From Ypsolopha sequella (Eukaryota; Arthropoda; Insecta; Lepidoptera; Ypsolophidae): a DNA stretch of 64,000 bases. The position numbers and the translations under genes were made by a program. Location of the stretch: the NCBI GenBank assembly GCA_934047225.1, contig CAKOHE010000061.1:186001-250000 (forward strand). The letters run 5' to 3'. Below the pieces are notes generated by a model. It ran no database searches and was not told the DNA's origin. It saw only the letters and a program-made list of their open reading frames with translations. How positions within the stretch are numbered: position 1 is the first letter of the stretch; each line of letters starts with the position of its first letter. Below, one piece after another: positions 1-10,910 of this stretch.

Positions 1-289
1 AGCTGCTCGACCCCAGGTGGTGGCATAAGTTTACTACTACTCAAGAGCTTGACACGGGATTACTTTTTTTACTAGATGTGATGTCTGAAAGAGACAGCGC
101 TATATCTTATAGTATTATTTGTCTTCGTCCGAGTTTTGTAGTTATAATAACGCGTCATAATTTCGAATCAATTCAAGTGTCAAGTCAACTGCAACTGCAA
201 GATATTTTTGAATCGGTCGGTGTTTTATTTTATAGTATGTTTATTTATTATATTAGTATGACGAGATAGCAACCGAACCAAAATACAAA

Positions 290-583
290 AACCGGCCAAG
301 TGCGAGTCCGACTCGCGCACGAAGGGTTCCGTACCATTATATATAAAAACGGCAAAAAAACATGTCTGTTGTATGGGAGCCCCCTTAAATATTTATTTTA
401 TTCTGTTTTTTAGTATTTTTTGTTATAGCGGCAACAGAAATACATCATCTGTGAAAATTTCAACTGTCTTACTATCACGGTTCATGAGATACAGCCTGTT
501 GACAGACGGACAGACAGACGGACAGTGGAGTCTAAGTAATAGGGTCCCGTTGGTTACCCTTTGGGTACGGAACCCTAAAAAGT
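290..583 (+). repeat. Dispersed lepidopteran repeat, GGGTTCCGTACC family
   Basis: The element opens with CCGGCCAAGTGCGAGTCCGA, followed by GGGTTCCGTACC, and closes with GGGTACGGAACCCTAAAAA, so its two ends are partly inverted. A GACAGACGGACAGACAGACG stretch lies near the right end. Related copies occur at 14940-15034, 18850-19298, 40150-41420, 47990-48055 and 52231-52756. The short ORF inside it is not a gene. I know this family from other lepidopteran genomes; its class is not settled from this copy. Confidence 0.75.
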
Positions 584-1212
584 AAGAAAAAATATTTTAT
601 TCTGTGGCCGAACTGCCCTAAACCTTTTCATAATATTTTTCCTAAAAAAATATAACCCCAAACTGTGTTCATATAAAAAACAATTCTTATTTCAGTGCCA
701 AAGCCAAGGGTTTTGACTAAAAAGCACCACAATTTTAATTAATTGAACATCATTTATTAATTTTAATGGTAGAATAAAAATTGTTTTACCTAATTTTATT
801 CCAAAATAATCAAAAACACTTACCGTTAAACGATTGTCATAGACCACAAGTCGCCGCAATCATTTGACATTAGCGATGAACTAAAAAATCATAGACAATT
901 CGAATTATCTGTCAATCTTAACAAATCATTCACTCATTGTCTAAAATAACAATACAAATCGTAAAGTATCTATGAATACCATAGACAATTCGAATTGGCC
1001 GTTTGACAAGTGAAATGATAAGTTTTAAGCTATCAAATGAATACGATTTCATGACTATTTTCTTACACAATCGCACCTCTGATTTTCATGTTTAGTTTAT
1101 GAGTTTAGCGAAAGAATCACAAATTAGAGTAAAATAACACATGTTATATACGTAAATAAATCCAAAATTTGGGTTGATTGGTTGTTTAGTAAGACTAATT
1201 GAACGGGCAAAG
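584..1212. other. AT-rich DNA without recognised gene
   Basis: No coding signal or named element is seen. A short motif (ATAGACAATTCGAATT) recurs near 890 and 983, which suggests internal repeats of an unclassified element. Confidence 0.4.
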
Positions 1213-1575
1213 TTAGGCAGATATTTCTTTTACTTTGACAGCAATTTTTTGCTTGATATAGACAATTACTCCGTCATTCTGATTAAAATTTCGTGTAGTG
1301 GAATACAAAATATAATTAAGTAAACGAGGAATAGGTTTATTTTCGTTGATCCAACATTCAGATAAAATCACTAGATCAGGATTGAACACCAGTTGAGAGA
1401 GAGAAACAAGCAATTTATCAAAATTTTGATAAACGCTTATAATATTCTGGGAAATCAAGGTAAGGTCATTATCTTTTAAATTTATCATTTTATGCAGGCA
1501 CTCAATGTCACAGACCGACGCACCGGCAATTTCTGCGTTATCTAGGTCATTTAAGGTGTTAAGGGCGTCATCCAT
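1213..1575 (-). pseudogene. LINE endonuclease fragment (APE type)
   Basis: A 120-codon open stretch begins with ATG on the minus strand. Residues from about 40 read like the start of an apurinic-type endonuclease of a non-LTR retrotransposon: LTLISQNIISVYQNFDKLL carries the N-terminal QN motif, LVILSECWI carries the catalytic-region E-C, and NQNDGVIVYIK follows. The rest of the endonuclease and all of the reverse transcriptase are missing downstream on this strand, so this is a truncated relic. The clade is probably CR1- or Jockey-like; that is inference from the spacing of these motifs. Confidence 0.65.
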
Positions 1576-2100
1576 TGTTAATTGCTATATATTTGAAACA
1601 AATGTTTGTATAATTCAGTTGACATGTAAAACAAGGAATGAAAAATACTAGTTTGGACTGTGTTAGCTTTACGTTATTTTAGAATATTTTTTTTCGAGGA
1701 GATTAGATCCATAAAAGTTTTCATAACACAACAGAGTTATGAAACTCAGTACAACAGTAAGCTCACGGTATACACGCGGGATGCCTATAAGAACTCTGAC
1801 TTTGCATGATAATAAAAATAATATTTAATAAGAAAACGTGGATCCTTCACCTATCTCAGAGCAACAATCAATCAATCAATGACACCTCGCAACCGGGTCC
1901 TAGCACTAGCACACATACAACTGAACAAATCGTGCGACTAAAAATACCGAGTGGGCGAATTTAAAGTATGAAATCGAAAATACTTCACCAAAAATCAAAA
2001 AATAGGTGCGACGAAGAGCGAAGCGAGAAGGAGCGAGTTAGGTTTACATGTAATATAAAATAAGGAGCGGAAATAAGCGGAAAAAAATTGGGTTTTTTCG
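1576..2100. other. Non-coding AT-rich spacer
   Basis: No gene is recognised. Short AATCAATC runs near 1868-1879 and the sequence GGTGCGACGAAGAGCGAAGCG near 2005 look repeat-derived. Confidence 0.35.
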
Positions 2101-2490
2101 AATCCATTTACTCCACTAAAACGTCATCTACGTATTTCATTTTTGGGTAAATGTTTATTGAGTATTTGATTAAAATTTTCACTGAAGGAAAACGCGATTG
2201 GATGAAATTTACTTGATAGAATTTAATTCCGAAAAGACCTCTAAATTGTTTTATTTTTTCCTGTAATTCTGAAATCCTAACTAATTTCATTGTCAAATTG
2301 CATTTAAAATGTGGATATTATGTATTTGTAAAGTCTCCTTAAAAAACGTTTTGACAAAATTGATTTAGTACATTTTATATTAATAAAAAACCGACTATTT
2401 TACTACTTTTCCACGAATCCGTCCCACTCGCACTGAGGGTTTCTTCGCATATGGAGTAACAGGGACGCTAAAACTTTTACGTAGCGCCTT
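2101..2490 (+). repeat. Dispersed repeat A, copy 1
   Basis: Bases 2101-2395 match, in reverse orientation, 15381-15681, including CATCTACGTATTTCATTTTTGGG and the region around AAAATGTGGATATTATGTATT. The continuation at 2368-2490 (ACCGACTATTTT, ACGAATCCGTCCC, CATATGGAGTAACAGGGACG) recurs at 19870-19990 and, more diverged, at 21310-21430. Confidence 0.7.
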
Positions 2491-2876
2491 AAAATCAAAT
2501 TGACACTAAAATAGAAAATTGTCTGCCTGAGAATTATCAACTCAACTCAAATTTGTAATTTCAAGTCACCGTTTACAACATTTTTATTCGCTCACAATCT
2601 TTCGCCCACTTAGTATTTTAGTAAGCTATATTCAGTATTTTTGACACCATATATTTGAATTTATATTCGCTCATTTAAATACTACGCCTATAATTTTAGT
2701 TTTAGTGCCGTCGAAACCTAAATTATTCCAAAGTAATTTAGCTTCTTTTTTTAATACTTATGAACTATTTTGTAATAAACAAAATTTAGTTTTGACAGTT
2801 CTTAGATTGCAATGAAAGCCTTCAGAGTCAGCTTTGTTAGCTCATAATGGTTACCAAGTGTATTAAATATTTTTTC

Positions 2877-3265
2877 AATGCATGTGCTCGTAAAGGCCCA
2901 CTTTTTATGCATCAAAACCGAACAAAAAGTCGATTATTTTGCCCTAGGGCTTTATTATTCTTTTTTTTTATTTATTTAGGTATAATGGTTGGCTAACCTG
3001 CAGCCTTTCCTGTGTACCATAGATATTATACTTTTTTTTCCACTGTTTAACGGCTCTGGATACAGTCCTTTTGAGCCAACTACAATTTAAAGTCCACAAG
3101 ATTATATTTATTTTCATTTCCTCACACCATGCATTGAAAAACGTAGTATGATACACGGGCGTAAAAGCAATAAATTACTCGGTTACGTTTAAAACACTCG
3201 CTACGCTCGTGTTTTAAATCGTCCTCGTAATTTATTTCTTTTCGCCCTAGTAGCATAAACTACTA
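2877..3265 (+). repeat. Dispersed repeat B, copy 1
   Basis: This stretch matches 18505-18830 in reverse orientation. Shared landmarks include CTCGTAAAGGCCCACTTTTT, GCCCTAGGGCTTTATTATT, AACGGCTCTGGATACAGTCC and the end AGTAGCATAAACTACTATT. It has no coding potential and is probably a non-autonomous element. Confidence 0.7.
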
Positions 3266-3721
3266 TTAGCTGTACTTCCAAATGCTTTACAAGAGCGTGC
3301 TTAGATATTGCTCATATTATGATCCAATGTAATAAACTTCCCTATTTGTACTAACTCGGTTTTTTAGTAGGAATAGTTTATATTGGTTCATTTATCGGAA
3401 TCAATTCTTATTAGTACGAAGTACAGCTACTGGCCCCGAACCTATTTTAATGTACGGCGGTCGGTGGCGAATCACGTGAGGTCACGATTATAGCCGCTCA
3501 GTTGCATCGTAAATAAATACGTCGCGGTGAATTGGCGGGGGCTGAGATAGCGATAAATACCTACAGGTCCCGGATAACCTGCCTTTAATGACTATATCCC
3601 TAGGCATTCCCTGTCCCCAGGAAACAAACTATAGTCTTATGACAAAGTAAACCATTACAACAGTGAAAGAACTTTCAAAATTGGTTTAGTAGTTCCAGCA
3701 CCCGTAGTACAGTGTTTAACC
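3266..3721. other. Non-coding spacer
   Basis: No gene is recognised. A slightly GC-richer part (3440-3545) has no open frame with coding character. Confidence 0.35.
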
Positions 3722-3834
3722 GCGACGCGACTTAGTTGAATCACAAGTCTATTGCGAGGAGCTTGACACGATATTTTTGCGATTAAACAGTATGCCACGC
3801 TCCTCGCACCTGTGATTCAACTAAGTCGCGTCGC
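3722..3834. repeat. 113-nt hairpin
   Basis: The left arm GCGACGCGACTTAGTTGAATCACA (3722-3745) is the perfect complement of 3811-3834. After a small internal loop, GCGAGGAGC and GCTCCTCGC pair as a second stem, leaving a loop of about 40 nt. It could be a miniature inverted-repeat element or a transcribed hairpin; nothing here shows that it is processed as a microRNA. Confidence 0.7.
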
Positions 3835-4300
3835 ACGGGTGCAGAGCAGCTCTTTATAATATTAGAGGTTGACGTTATGTATGAAAAATGAGCCGTTCTC
3901 AATTGTCACTGCAATTTTTAAAACAGTGTCAATTTTATGATATACTGCTTAAAAAAAAGCGGGATATCAACAGCCACTTAAAAGAAATGTATAAACTTAA
4001 ATTTCTTAAATATTTTGATACCGTACAAAAAGAATTGTCGTCTCAGTTGTACGCTAATGCATAAAATCGAATAAAAATTAAAATAACTTTATCTATCGCC
4101 CAACCTATACTTCCTATCCGTATTGAAATTTTGGGTAATCAACATGTTTCAAAAATACAACAAAGCACTCAGAAATCTTGTATTTTGTTGTCCAAAACGG
4201 CTCATTTCCACACAGATTTTTCTCAAATAACAATTTTTTTTTAAGAATTTGAATACGTATTGACCCCGTGGTAGTTCATAAACATTTGAATAATGCAGTA

Positions 4301-4949
4301 TGGTTGCGCTCACTGTTAGATTGACTTGCAATTAATTTAGTTTTACGTTTAGATCATAGATGGAGCCATAGGTTTTCAATTGCTTGACACAACACGAGAA
4401 TCCTATCATTTCCATATCTTCCATCCCTTACGCACATACGGTACCTTGCGCGCGAGTAAGAGAGAAGAGACAACGCGACGCTGTGATTGGTGAAAAACAA
4501 ACCATATATGGTCTTGAAGTTCGTCATTCAGGTTGGAATGATGTACATATTATTTTTACTAGACAATATCAAAAGATTTCTCAGCCAGTTAACTAAATCA
4601 GTGGTTTTTTAGAGCAAAAACATTATCTATTCAGTGTGTGTCGCAGTGCCGCTATTATATTTTTACCGGATCGCACCCGGAGACGGAGTTTTATTGAAAA
4701 CAACAGGGCGCCCTGAACCAGGCACGACGCAGGAACAGCAGGTTCCTCTCATCACAAAATCAGGAAGAATCTAAGAGAAAGGATCCGCTCAGCATCAAAT
4801 CAAGGTAAGGTACCATTTTTATGTGCTTTCCTAGGCAGTTTTGCCTTTTACTTCAGTTCCCTTTATTTTCCTCTCGTGTTGGTTATTTGGCGACTGTAAT
4901 TACCGCAGGTCCTTCGAAACGTAAAAAAAAATAAGTTATCTTGCGTAAC
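4301..4949 (+). repeat. BEL/Pao 5' LTR
   Basis: It begins TGGTTGCGCTCACTG and ends TTGCGTAAC. It holds CAAGGTAAGG near 4801, a good match to a 5' splice donor, and a short ORF (4384-4596, 70 codons) that is repeated in the other LTR and has no recognised domain. The borders come from where the two copies stop matching (4299/10909 on the left, 4950/11560 on the right). Confidence 0.93.
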
Positions 4950-4953
4950 CATT

Positions 4954-4970
4954 TGGTTCTTCGAACCGGA
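4954..4970 (+). other. BEL/Pao primer-binding site
   Basis: TGGTTCTTCGAACCGGA starts four bases after the LTR. Its complement ends in CCA and contains GGTTCGAA, as the T arm and 3' end of a tRNA would. The spacing resembles an arginine tRNA 3' end, but the isoacceptor is inference. Confidence 0.7.
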
Positions 4971-5393
4971 GTCTTGAACCTTGTTTATAAGTTTATTTGA
5001 AAATCTAAAAATTTGGCATATTAGAGAAATCTTTCACGTCCATCTTTGTTTGTATCATATAACCCAACCGAATGAAAATACCTCGCTATCGACGAGTCAT
5101 ATCACTGCATTCGCATGATTATTTTATTTAGTCGCATTATTTAACTTGTCTGTCAAATTTCAACCGCTGTTGACAAATAAAATTTTGCTTGATAATAAAA
5201 CTCAGCTGAAGAAATCTAATATTAAACACATTTGTTTGTTTTGAACTCGCTTTTACGTCATTTATAATTATAATATTACTACATATAAAGGAAGCTGTGT
5301 GTGAAGCTTCGCCCGCCCGCTGCCGCTGTTTGCTTATCGCTATTTACAAATTATTTAATTTAGTTCGTTGTATTTAAACCGCCGTTTTTTAAA
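4971..5393 (+). other. BEL/Pao 5' untranslated leader
   Basis: This AT-rich leader lies between the primer-binding site and the gag-pol start. No open frame is seen; any packaging signal would lie here. Confidence 0.6.
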
Positions 5394-8300
5394 ATGGATC
5401 AAGCAGCACTTTTAAATCTAAAATCACGCCGTGAAGCTTATTTTGAAAGGATTCAGGATATTTATGACATGGCGAAGAAGAATTTGACCTCAGAGAGTTC
5501 AATCGAAAATTTTCTAGCTAATGTGGAGTCTTTAGAATCTATTAAACAAGATTATCTTCAAACTATTGAACAAATTAACACTGTTCAGTGTCAAATGGAT
5601 CCCCAATTTAAACCAAACCATAAAACTTGGATTGCATTTGATCAAATGTACAGCATGATTAAAAGAAAAATAAATAAATATTCTCAGAAGCCTGAACTGA
5701 AACAGGATTCTGAACAATTTCAAAGTAGCAAAGCAAAACTAGCACCAATGGTTGTTGGAGAATTTAATGGTGATGTACGGAACTGGCCACTTTTCTATGC
5801 CTCTTTCAAAAATGTTATTCATAATAACCCATCGCTTTCTAATGGTGAAAAGGTTTACTATTTGATCGGTAAACTAACAGGTCAAGCGAAATCGGTCTGC
5901 TCCGGGTTCACTATTTGTGGTGATAGCTATGAACAAATATATGATGCACTAGTGTCTAGGTATGAAGACAAGCGTCACCTCGCATCTACATACCTTGACC
6001 AGATTTTTGATATGAAGCCTATTTCTGCTGCAACTCCCCAGGCATTAACTCACTTTATAGATACTTTTGCTTCATCAGTTGCAGACTTAAAGAATTTGAA
6101 AATTGAAGATCTCTGTGATCACATTTTTCTTTATGCAGCATTAAGAAAGCTTGATGCCGAAACCTCTCGTCTTTTCGATATGGATAACAAAGACAATGAT
6201 TTTCCTTCATACAACACACTAATTGACTTTGTTCGTCACCAAACTAAGATACTAGGACGCCGGAAACCAGTGTCCACCCCTCGCACAGATAACCTTAAAA
6301 CTAAACAAACTAATGTTTATGCCTCAATTGCTACTGGAAATAACAGTAACAATAGCAATAATTCACCGCTTTGCATATTATGCAATTTAACTCATGACAA
6401 CTTGTATAAATGCTTAGTCTTTCTAAAATACTCTCCTAATGAAAGATACAATTTTGTCAAAGCAAATAATTTCTGCTTTAACTGTCTGAGTGATAGACAT
6501 AGAACTCCAAATTGTAATTCGCACACACTTTGTCGTAAATGCAACGGCAAACATCATACTTTATTGCATTTTGAAAGTAAAGTCACTGCCGCCACTGTCA
6601 CAACTGAAGAGTTTCATCCAACCGCTTGTTCATCTTCCGCACTGCTGAGCCAGCAGTTCCCGCAGCAGTCTCCACAGCAGTCCCCGCACTTCCCGCACTC
6701 AGCTCTTGTCATGTCTCCACTGCCACTTCAAACGGAGCAGCTTTCGCTTCCGCCTTACTCGATGGATAGTAACACTGATGCTGCTCACATGCAACAAAAC
6801 TCATTACCAAGCGACGTGGCATTGTGTTCCTTGTCATCTTCTCAGCATGTCTCCCTCACTGCTGCTTCTCCGAATAGCACTTCAGCTAATATACCGTCGG
6901 CCTGCACAACCATTTTACTGGCAACAGCACGTGTTATAGTAGTTGATTCACAGGGAAATGAACATTTAGTGCGCTGCCTCCTGGATAATGCATCACAGAG
7001 TCATTTTCTCACCCGTGACTGTTGTCATAGATTAGGATTAGATTCAGATCAACGCCCTACTCGGGCTGTAGTGAAAGGTATTGGTGGTTCATCTAAGGTT
7101 ATACAGGGGTCAGTTAATGTAAAGTTTTCATCTCGTTTCAACCGAAACATATCTTTTGAAATCAATACTTTAGTTGTTGATAAAGTGACAGAACAGCTAC
7201 CAACGGTAGCTGTTGATGTTTCAAAGCTTACAAATTTTGTTAATTTGCCACTAGCAGATGATACCTATGCTGTCCCTGGAAACATTGACATGCTCGTAGG
7301 TGCATCTCTATTTTCACATCTTTTGCTACCAAATAAGGTACAAGGTAACCGCACCGCAACCGCATTTGAAACCACACCGCACGCCTTAGAAACTGTTTTA
7401 GGCTATATTGTCTTGGGTTCAGCGCCCGCTTTGCTTGAAAATGACATTATGGTGTCCTACTGCTGCGCTATAGCCAAAGAGCCAATAGACACTTACGTGA
7501 AAAAATTCTGGGAACTCGAAGAAATTACTGGACCTTCCTTGCAGAGTCCAGAAGATCGCGAGTGCGAAGAAATATATAATAGTACGACTACGCGCGACCC
7601 ATCGAATGGTAGATATACTGTTGCACTGCCGTTCAGTGGTGATGCTTCCACACTTGGAGACTCGCTTGCTACTGCTAAAAAACGGTTCTTTTGCTTGGAA
7701 CGCAAGCTGGAAGCTTCTCCAGACTTTCGGAGAGCATACGACAACATTATAACAGAATATATTGAAAAGGGGTATTTATCTCCTGCTCATCCTTTACCTA
7801 ATGGTACACCATTTTACGTCATTCCTACGCATGGTGTCGAAAGACAGGATAAAACAACTACCAAATTAAGAATATGTCTAGATGCTAGCGCTAAAACTAG
7901 CACTTCGATATCATTGAACCATATCTTGTATAGGGGTGAAAATTTACAAGGTAACTTGTTTAAAATTTTAATAAACTTTCGCTTGTTTCCTGTTGCCTTA
8001 TCAGCCGATGTTCGGTCTATGTTTCTATGTATTGGAATGCGTGAATGTGATCGAAAATTTCAGCGTATTTTATACCGCTTTTCGCCTCGGGAACCGCTTG
8101 TTGAATACGAATTTAACCGTGTTTGTTTCGGCCTTAAATCAAGTCCGTTTCATGCACTGCGTACTATCAAACAGCTTGCTTTAGATGAAGTGGATAATTA
8201 TCCTAGAGCAAAAGATATTGTGGATAGAGGCCTGTATATGGACGATGTTGTTTATAGCGTCGAAACAGAAAGGGAAGCTAAAGAAACTGCCAGTCAGATC

Positions 8301-10808
8301 ATTTCTTTATTTAAAGCCGGCCAATTTGACTTGGTTAAATGGACCAGCAACTCTCAAGCGGTTTTAGATTCGATCCCAGACTCACATCGCCTTTCAGCAG
8401 TCAAAGAATTCGATGAAACGGATGTACACAAGGTTCTTGGACTGACTTGGTCACCTGCCGCCGATGAGTTCAGTCTGAAAATTTCGCCACCCGGTAACGA
8501 AATCTGTAGCAAACGGAAAATATTGTCGTGCATAGCGCGGGTTTGGGATGTTATGGGATTTATTGCCCCTGTTGTCCTTTATGCCAAACTTTTAATAAAA
8601 CGACTGTGGCTTTGCAAATGTGACTGGGATGATATTCCACCTGATGACATTCTAAAGCTGTGGTCACAGTTTCACAGTGAGTTGCACTTTCTTGACGGTA
8701 TCAAAATTCCACGCCATGTGGGAATAACTAGTCGCAGTATTGTCACCTTAGTGGGGTTCGCGGACGCAAGCACCTTAGCATATGGAGGGGTGGTCTATTT
8801 TCATGTGAAAAATAACGGAGTCAATACCGTGTATATTATTTCTGCCAAGTCGAAAGTCGCCCCGGTTAAAGTAATTTCAACGGCCCGGCTTGAACTCTCC
8901 GCTGCGCTCGTCCTAGCTCAACTTATTCGCGTCATTCTGGAAACTTGTGAAAATCGGATTAAGTTCGAAGACATTTACGCATTTTCTGATTCGACAGTAG
9001 CACTTTGTTGGATTCATTCATCTCCGCACCGATGGGGTACATTCGTTGCAAACAGAGTGACCAAAATTCAAAAGAATTTAGCCTCACAACATTTTCGACA
9101 TGTGGCTGGAATAGATAATTCTGCAGATTGTTTGTCACGAGGTCTCACACCCGCTCAAATAATTGATCATTCGCTTTGGTTTAATGGCCCAAATTGGCTT
9201 AAGTTAGATCCCCCGGCATGGCCTGTAGTTAACTTTAATCCCGCGACCATATCTAATCCTCCGGAGGAAAAGACACAATCTCTGGCTTTGACAACCTCGC
9301 GAGTGGAAACTTCTCTTGAAAAAGCTGAATCTCCAATTATCAGGCTAGCTAATCGAATATCATCATGGTCTGGTGTATTGCGTGCCATTGTTTACGTTTA
9401 TCGGTTTCTAAAAAAAATACCACCTCGCACTAATCCTAAAGAGGTTACATCTACCGATTTAGACAAAGCAGAAATTTTATTGTTGCGTGAAATGCAAAAA
9501 CTCTGTTACTCAGCAGAAATTCATAAATTAAAAACGGGTACACCGTGTACTCGCGGTTTGCAAAGGTTGAAACCGTTTCTTGACGAAAATGGCCTCATTC
9601 GTGTTGGAGGTCGTTTAGATAGGTCAGAGCTGACTTATCAGCAACAACACCCCGTTATACTCCCGGCCAACGGCCATATAGTTAGTCTAATCATCGACTA
9701 CTATCATAAAATTTATTGTCATGCTGGTCCTGATCTACTTTTGTCAATTCTGCGACAAAAGTATTGGATATTTTCAGCACGCAACATTATTCGGAGTAGG
9801 ATTCACAAATGTATTCCTTGCTTTCGTCTGAGTCCGAGACCTATATATCCCGAGATGTCTTCTCATCAAGCCTGCCGTGTCGTACAATCAGTAAAACCTT
9901 TTATACACACGAGTACGGACTTCGCGGGGCCTCTTAAGGTCACTCCCTTTCGTGGTCGAGGAATTCGTTCTCAAAAGGCTTATATTTGTCTGTTCGTCTG
10001 CCTTACCACTAGGGCTATTCATATTGAACTTGCCTCAGACCTAAGTTCAGCATGCTTCTTATCGGCATTTAAACGTTTTTTGTCTCGTCGCGGTCCTGTG
10101 CTCCACTTGTATTCGGATAATGGGACAAACTACGTTGGTGCAAAGAAGCACTTAAATGAGATCCATAAATTTGTGTCTTCAGTACACCCTGAATTCAGTA
10201 ATTTTATGTCTGAAAACCGCATTCAGTGGCATTTTAACGCACCAGCAGCGCCACATTTCAATGGTAACAGTGAGGCTAATGTCAAAAGTTTGAAAGGACA
10301 TCTCTTTAGAGTGATTGGAGACCAAATCCTCACTTATGAGGAATTAACAACCGTTATTGCGCAAGTTGAGGCGGTAATGAACACACGGCCTCTTTGTAGA
10401 ACTCTAACCAATGACCCGTCGGAACCACTGGCTTTAACTCCAGCTCATTTTTTGAATTATACTCCTTTAAAGTTTTTACCCGCGCCCACTGTTGAAGAGG
10501 AACGTCTTCATCTTTTGCCACGACATTCTTTATTAGATAAACTAGTACAATCATTTTGGAAGCGCTGGCGTGGCGAATATTTACACACACTGCAGGTCCG
10601 AGAGAAATGGAATACTCCAACTACTCCGGTGTCAGTTGGTACCGTTGTTATCATTATAACTGAAAACGCGCCACCGCTGCATTGGCCTATGGGAATCATA
10701 GAAGAGGTATTTTCTAAGGATGGAATTGTTCGTGTTGTCAGGGTTCGCACGGCCTCCGGTTCATATCTTCGTCCGGTTGTCCGTCTTTGTCCATTACCCA
10801 ATCAATAA
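5394..10808 (+). CDS. BEL/Pao gag-pol polyprotein, 1804 aa, intact
   Basis: One ORF encodes capsid and enzymes for reverse transcription and integration. The start AAAATGG has a good context. Order seen: gag (1-320); Cys/His region CILCNLTH near 327 and a knuckle cluster near 360-389; aspartic protease (DUF1758/A17 type) with LLDNASQSHFL near 528; reverse transcriptase with RICLDAS near 828 and YMDD at 948-951; RNase H with FADAS near 1122 and FSDSTVALCW near 1197; integrase zinc-binding H/C motif near 1438-1478; DDE core with TDFAGP near 1509, SDNGTNY near 1574 and the Glu in NGNSEAN near 1625; C-terminal DUF5641-like region (WKRWRGEYL near 1725). No stop, frameshift or missing catalytic residue was noticed and the length is typical of the family. 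Overlapping ORFs in other frames are shadows. Confidence 0.95.
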   Translation: MDQAALLNLKSRREAYFERIQDIYDMAKKNLTSESSIENFLANVESLESIKQDYLQTIEQINTVQCQMDPQFKPNHKTWIAFDQMYSMIKRKINKYSQKPELKQDSEQFQSSKAKLAPMVVGEFNGDVRNWPLFYASFKNVIHNNPSLSNGEKVYYLIGKLTGQAKSVCSGFTICGDSYEQIYDALVSRYEDKRHLASTYLDQIFDMKPISAATPQALTHFIDTFASSVADLKNLKIEDLCDHIFLYAALRKLDAETSRLFDMDNKDNDFPSYNTLIDFVRHQTKILGRRKPVSTPRTDNLKTKQTNVYASIATGNNSNNSNNSPLCILCNLTHDNLYKCLVFLKYSPNERYNFVKANNFCFNCLSDRHRTPNCNSHTLCRKCNGKHHTLLHFESKVTAATVTTEEFHPTACSSSALLSQQFPQQSPQQSPHFPHSALVMSPLPLQTEQLSLPPYSMDSNTDAAHMQQNSLPSDVALCSLSSSQHVSLTAASPNSTSANIPSACTTILLATARVIVVDSQGNEHLVRCLLDNASQSHFLTRDCCHRLGLDSDQRPTRAVVKGIGGSSKVIQGSVNVKFSSRFNRNISFEINTLVVDKVTEQLPTVAVDVSKLTNFVNLPLADDTYAVPGNIDMLVGASLFSHLLLPNKVQGNRTATAFETTPHALETVLGYIVLGSAPALLENDIMVSYCCAIAKEPIDTYVKKFWELEEITGPSLQSPEDRECEEIYNSTTTRDPSNGRYTVALPFSGDASTLGDSLATAKKRFFCLERKLEASPDFRRAYDNIITEYIEKGYLSPAHPLPNGTPFYVIPTHGVERQDKTTTKLRICLDASAKTSTSISLNHILYRGENLQGNLFKILINFRLFPVALSADVRSMFLCIGMRECDRKFQRILYRFSPREPLVEYEFNRVCFGLKSSPFHALRTIKQLALDEVDNYPRAKDIVDRGLYMDDVVYSVETEREAKETASQIISLFKAGQFDLVKWTSNSQAVLDSIPDSHRLSAVKEFDETDVHKVLGLTWSPAADEFSLKISPPGNEICSKRKILSCIARVWDVMGFIAPVVLYAKLLIKRLWLCKCDWDDIPPDDILKLWSQFHSELHFLDGIKIPRHVGITSRSIVTLVGFADASTLAYGGVVYFHVKNNGVNTVYIISAKSKVAPVKVISTARLELSAALVLAQLIRVILETCENRIKFEDIYAFSDSTVALCWIHSSPHRWGTFVANRVTKIQKNLASQHFRHVAGIDNSADCLSRGLTPAQIIDHSLWFNGPNWLKLDPPAWPVVNFNPATISNPPEEKTQSLALTTSRVETSLEKAESPIIRLANRISSWSGVLRAIVYVYRFLKKIPPRTNPKEVTSTDLDKAEILLLREMQKLCYSAEIHKLKTGTPCTRGLQRLKPFLDENGLIRVGGRLDRSELTYQQQHPVILPANGHIVSLIIDYYHKIYCHAGPDLLLSILRQKYWIFSARNIIRSRIHKCIPCFRLSPRPIYPEMSSHQACRVVQSVKPFIHTSTDFAGPLKVTPFRGRGIRSQKAYICLFVCLTTRAIHIELASDLSSACFLSAFKRFLSRRGPVLHLYSDNGTNYVGAKKHLNEIHKFVSSVHPEFSNFMSENRIQWHFNAPAAPHFNGNSEANVKSLKGHLFRVIGDQILTYEELTTVIAQVEAVMNTRPLCRTLTNDPSEPLALTPAHFLNYTPLKFLPAPTVEEERLHLLPRHSLLDKLVQSFWKRWRGEYLHTLQVREKWNTPTTPVSVGTVVIIITENAPPLHWPMGIIEEVFSKDGIVRVVRVRTASGSYLRPVVRLCPLPNQ

Positions 10809-10896
10809 CTTTAAACATAACTTTCTATTTATCAGTGTAAATACTAGAATTAATCAAATTTGTTAGTTTAATAATTTTTTTTAAAGGCAAGCCTTT

Positions 10897-10910
10897 AAAG
10901 GGGGGCAAAA
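10897..10910 (+). other. BEL/Pao polypurine tract
   Basis: AAAGGGGGGCAAAA lies directly before the right LTR, where plus-strand DNA synthesis is primed. Confidence 0.8.

Noticed and set aside
4384..4596. 70-codon ORF, repeated at 10994-11206
   Set aside because: It lies wholly within the BEL LTRs and has no recognised domain; duplication simply reflects the two LTRs.
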